From an uncultured Christensenellaceae bacterium (lineage in GTDB: Bacteria > Bacillota > Clostridia > Christensenellales > UBA1242), in the NCBI GenBank assembly GCA_949902685.1, contig CATLDS010000003.1, positions 1 to 16,098 on the forward strand: 16,098 nucleotides of DNA. Reading direction: 5' to 3'. Numbering within the stretch: the stretch's first letter is position 1; each line of letters starts with the position of its first letter. This document shows positions 14,940-16,098 of this stretch, piece after piece. A program made the position numbers and the translations under genes. The notes under the pieces were generated by a model. That model was not told where the DNA came from. It did no database searches and saw nothing but the letters and a program-made list of their open reading frames with translations.

Positions 14940-16098
14940 TCTACGTTTAGATATATTTGAGTTTCTCTCTAGTTGCTTAGTAGTCTCCTCAATCTTTGCA
15001 TTCTCTATCTCTATTTGATTATTTATTTTCTCTAAGAATTCATCAATATCATCAATCTCTTCCGCACTATCGAACATCTCGGGTTCTTGAACTACTTTTC
15101 TAGGTCTACCTCTTTTCTTCGGCTCGGTAGGTATAACCTCTGTCATAGTAGGTTGTACTTGTTTTCTAGGTCTACCACGTTTTTTCTCTACCGTTGGAGC
15201 AGTCTGTATATTATCTACCTGCTCAACCTTTCTAGGTCTACCCCTCTTCTTAGGCTCACTAGGAGTCTCGTCAAGACTTGGCTGTACTACTTTTCTAGGT
15301 CTACCCACACTACGTTTAGGTTTGTCCACTTTCTCTTTTCTTGGACGTCCTGCTTTCCTCTTAGGTTTAACGCTTTCTTCCTGAATGGTGAAGTCTTGTT
15401 CAACCGGTGCATACTCTTCTTCATCCGTATACACTGATTGATCCGCATAATTCTCAGGCACCCCTACCTGCTCATAATATTCTTCTGCTGGAGTCTCAAT
15501 GTATTCTTCTTGTGGAAGATCTTGAGAATAATCTTCCTCATACTGAGGCTCTTCAATATATTCTTCGGTAGTATTATCTACAACTGGCTCATCATACTCT
15601 TGCATATCTTGAACATATTGTGAATTGTCAATAGGAGTCTCTTCTATATAATTATACGTCTCTACTGGTTGAGCATCTGTTTCTGGCTGAGTATAAGTCT
15701 TTGCATTGTTTAATTGCTCATTGAGTGTTTGGTTCTGTGTCTTGACATCATTAAGTTCGTTATCTTTCTCTCCCAGAGATTTTTTTAGTTCCTCAATTTC
15801 AGCTTTTAATTGATCTACCTTTTTCTTCTCTTGCTCATTAACCTGACTATAAGCTGCCTCATAAACTTTATTACTATAAGTATCAAACTCACTCATCATG
15901 CCACGCTCAAGGTTTTGTCTAACACCCTTAATCTCGTTCTCTACTGCAGTCAACTCTTCTTGATAATTCTGTAATATCTTTTTATGTCTATCGGTCGCTG
16001 TGTCATAATCTCGCTCTAGATTGCGCTGTCTGTCTAATTCTTGCTGTTGTTGTTTCTTCAAATAGTTAGCCTCGATACTAGAAGAAGCTTCTGCAAGT
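14931..16098 (-). CDS. Coiled-coil protein with five AT-hook motifs (N-terminus outside window)
   Basis: The frame is open past the first ATG/TTG candidates to the window edge (LAEASSSIEANYLKKQQQQEL...), so this is the last 388 residues of a longer protein; TTG 16061 is not a convincing start. Order of segments: a long Gln/Glu/Lys coiled coil (about the first 130 residues); an acidic, Tyr-rich low-complexity stretch with EEYIE-type repeats (about 140-240); five AT-hooks with GRPRK cores (about 245-340: KAGRPRK, SVGRPRK and three KRGRPRK); a helix (DIDEFLEKINNQIEIENAKIEE); and a basic end KRRKK. AT-hooks bind the minor groove of AT-rich DNA, so a nucleoid-associated or DNA-anchoring protein is a fair inference. 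I do not recognise a named family. Confidence 0.82.
   Translation of the reverse strand, partial: LAEASSSIEANYLKKQQQQELDRQRNLERDYDTATDRHKKILQNYQEELTAVENEIKGVRQNLERGMMSEFDTYSNKVYEAAYSQVNEQEKKKVDQLKAEIEELKKSLGEKDNELNDVKTQNQTLNEQLNNAKTYTQPETDAQPVETYNYIEETPIDNSQYVQDMQEYDEPVVDNTTEEYIEEPQYEEDYSQDLPQEEYIETPAEEYYEQVGVPENYADQSVYTDEEEYAPVEQDFTIQEESVKPKRKAGRPRKEKVDKPKRSVGRPRKVVQPSLDETPSEPKKRGRPRKVEQVDNIQTAPTVEKKRGRPRKQVQPTMTEVIPTEPKKRGRPRKVVQEPEMFDSAEEIDDIDEFLEKINNQIEIENAKIEETTKQLERNSNISKRRKK
15096..15350 (-). repeat. Tandem repeats encoding the AT-hook array
   Basis: A near-identical 14-15 bp block (TTTTCTAGGTCTACC on +) recurs at 15096, 15162, 15228 and 15291, with a diverged copy at 15336. Spacing is 66, 66, 63 and 45 bp, a unit of about 22 residues made of one GRPRK hook and a Pro/Thr/Glu linker. 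Such repeats can expand or contract by recombination. Confidence 0.8.

Overview
The window is AT-rich, uses the standard genetic code, and has strong Shine-Dalgarno sequences, sigma-A-type promoters, short U-tailed hairpin terminators and a tRNA gene with encoded CCA. The protein set includes a LipoI-type lipoprotein, an LtaS-like polyglycerol-phosphate transferase, a DUF2441 protein and an IS30 transposase. Together these suggest a low-GC Gram-positive bacterium (Bacillota), plausibly an uncultured gut-type Clostridia or Bacilli lineage. The phylum is a fair inference; anything finer is a guess.

Layout. Positions 1-1071 (+) hold a three-gene cassette: the tail of an unknown gene, a 224-aa HTH-like protein of plasmid/ICE maintenance type, and a 61-aa coiled-coil protein. 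It ends in a bidirectional terminator. A small lipoprotein (1100-1627, -) faces it. Positions 1746-2780 (+) hold an apparently intact IS30-family transposase followed by two hairpins. Positions 2986-4718 (+) hold a two-gene operon, a DUF2441 protein plus a Methyltransf_32-type SAM methyltransferase, apparently started by a leaderless promoter.

Positions 4752-11969 (-) hold one giant gene of about 2400 codons for a secreted surface protein. It has a signal peptide, an N-terminal GLUG/beta-helix region, many beta-strand repeats, and a highly charged C-terminal third with altered codon use. A run of ten G bases lies 8 nt before its best start codon, between the promoter and the start, and is a strong candidate for a phase-variation switch.

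A tRNA-Asn(GUU) gene (12271-12345, -) follows, with a consensus promoter embedded in a 10-bp inverted repeat just behind the LtaS-like gene (12406-14622, -). That gene also appears leaderless, with a perfect TTGACA-17-TATAAT promoter six bases from its ATG. Divergent from it is a 61-aa DUF1858/hybrid-cluster-associated redox protein (14726-14911, +). The window closes with the 3' part of a gene (14931-16098, -, cut by the window edge) for a coiled-coil protein with acidic Tyr-rich segments and five AT-hooks.

The most interesting signals are the poly-G tract at the giant surface-protein gene, the two leaderless promoters, the AT-hook array protein, and the DUF2441-methyltransferase pair. The lipoprotein, giant surface protein and LtaS-like enzyme all act at the cell envelope. 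The left end (HTH cassette plus transposase) looks like accessory DNA.
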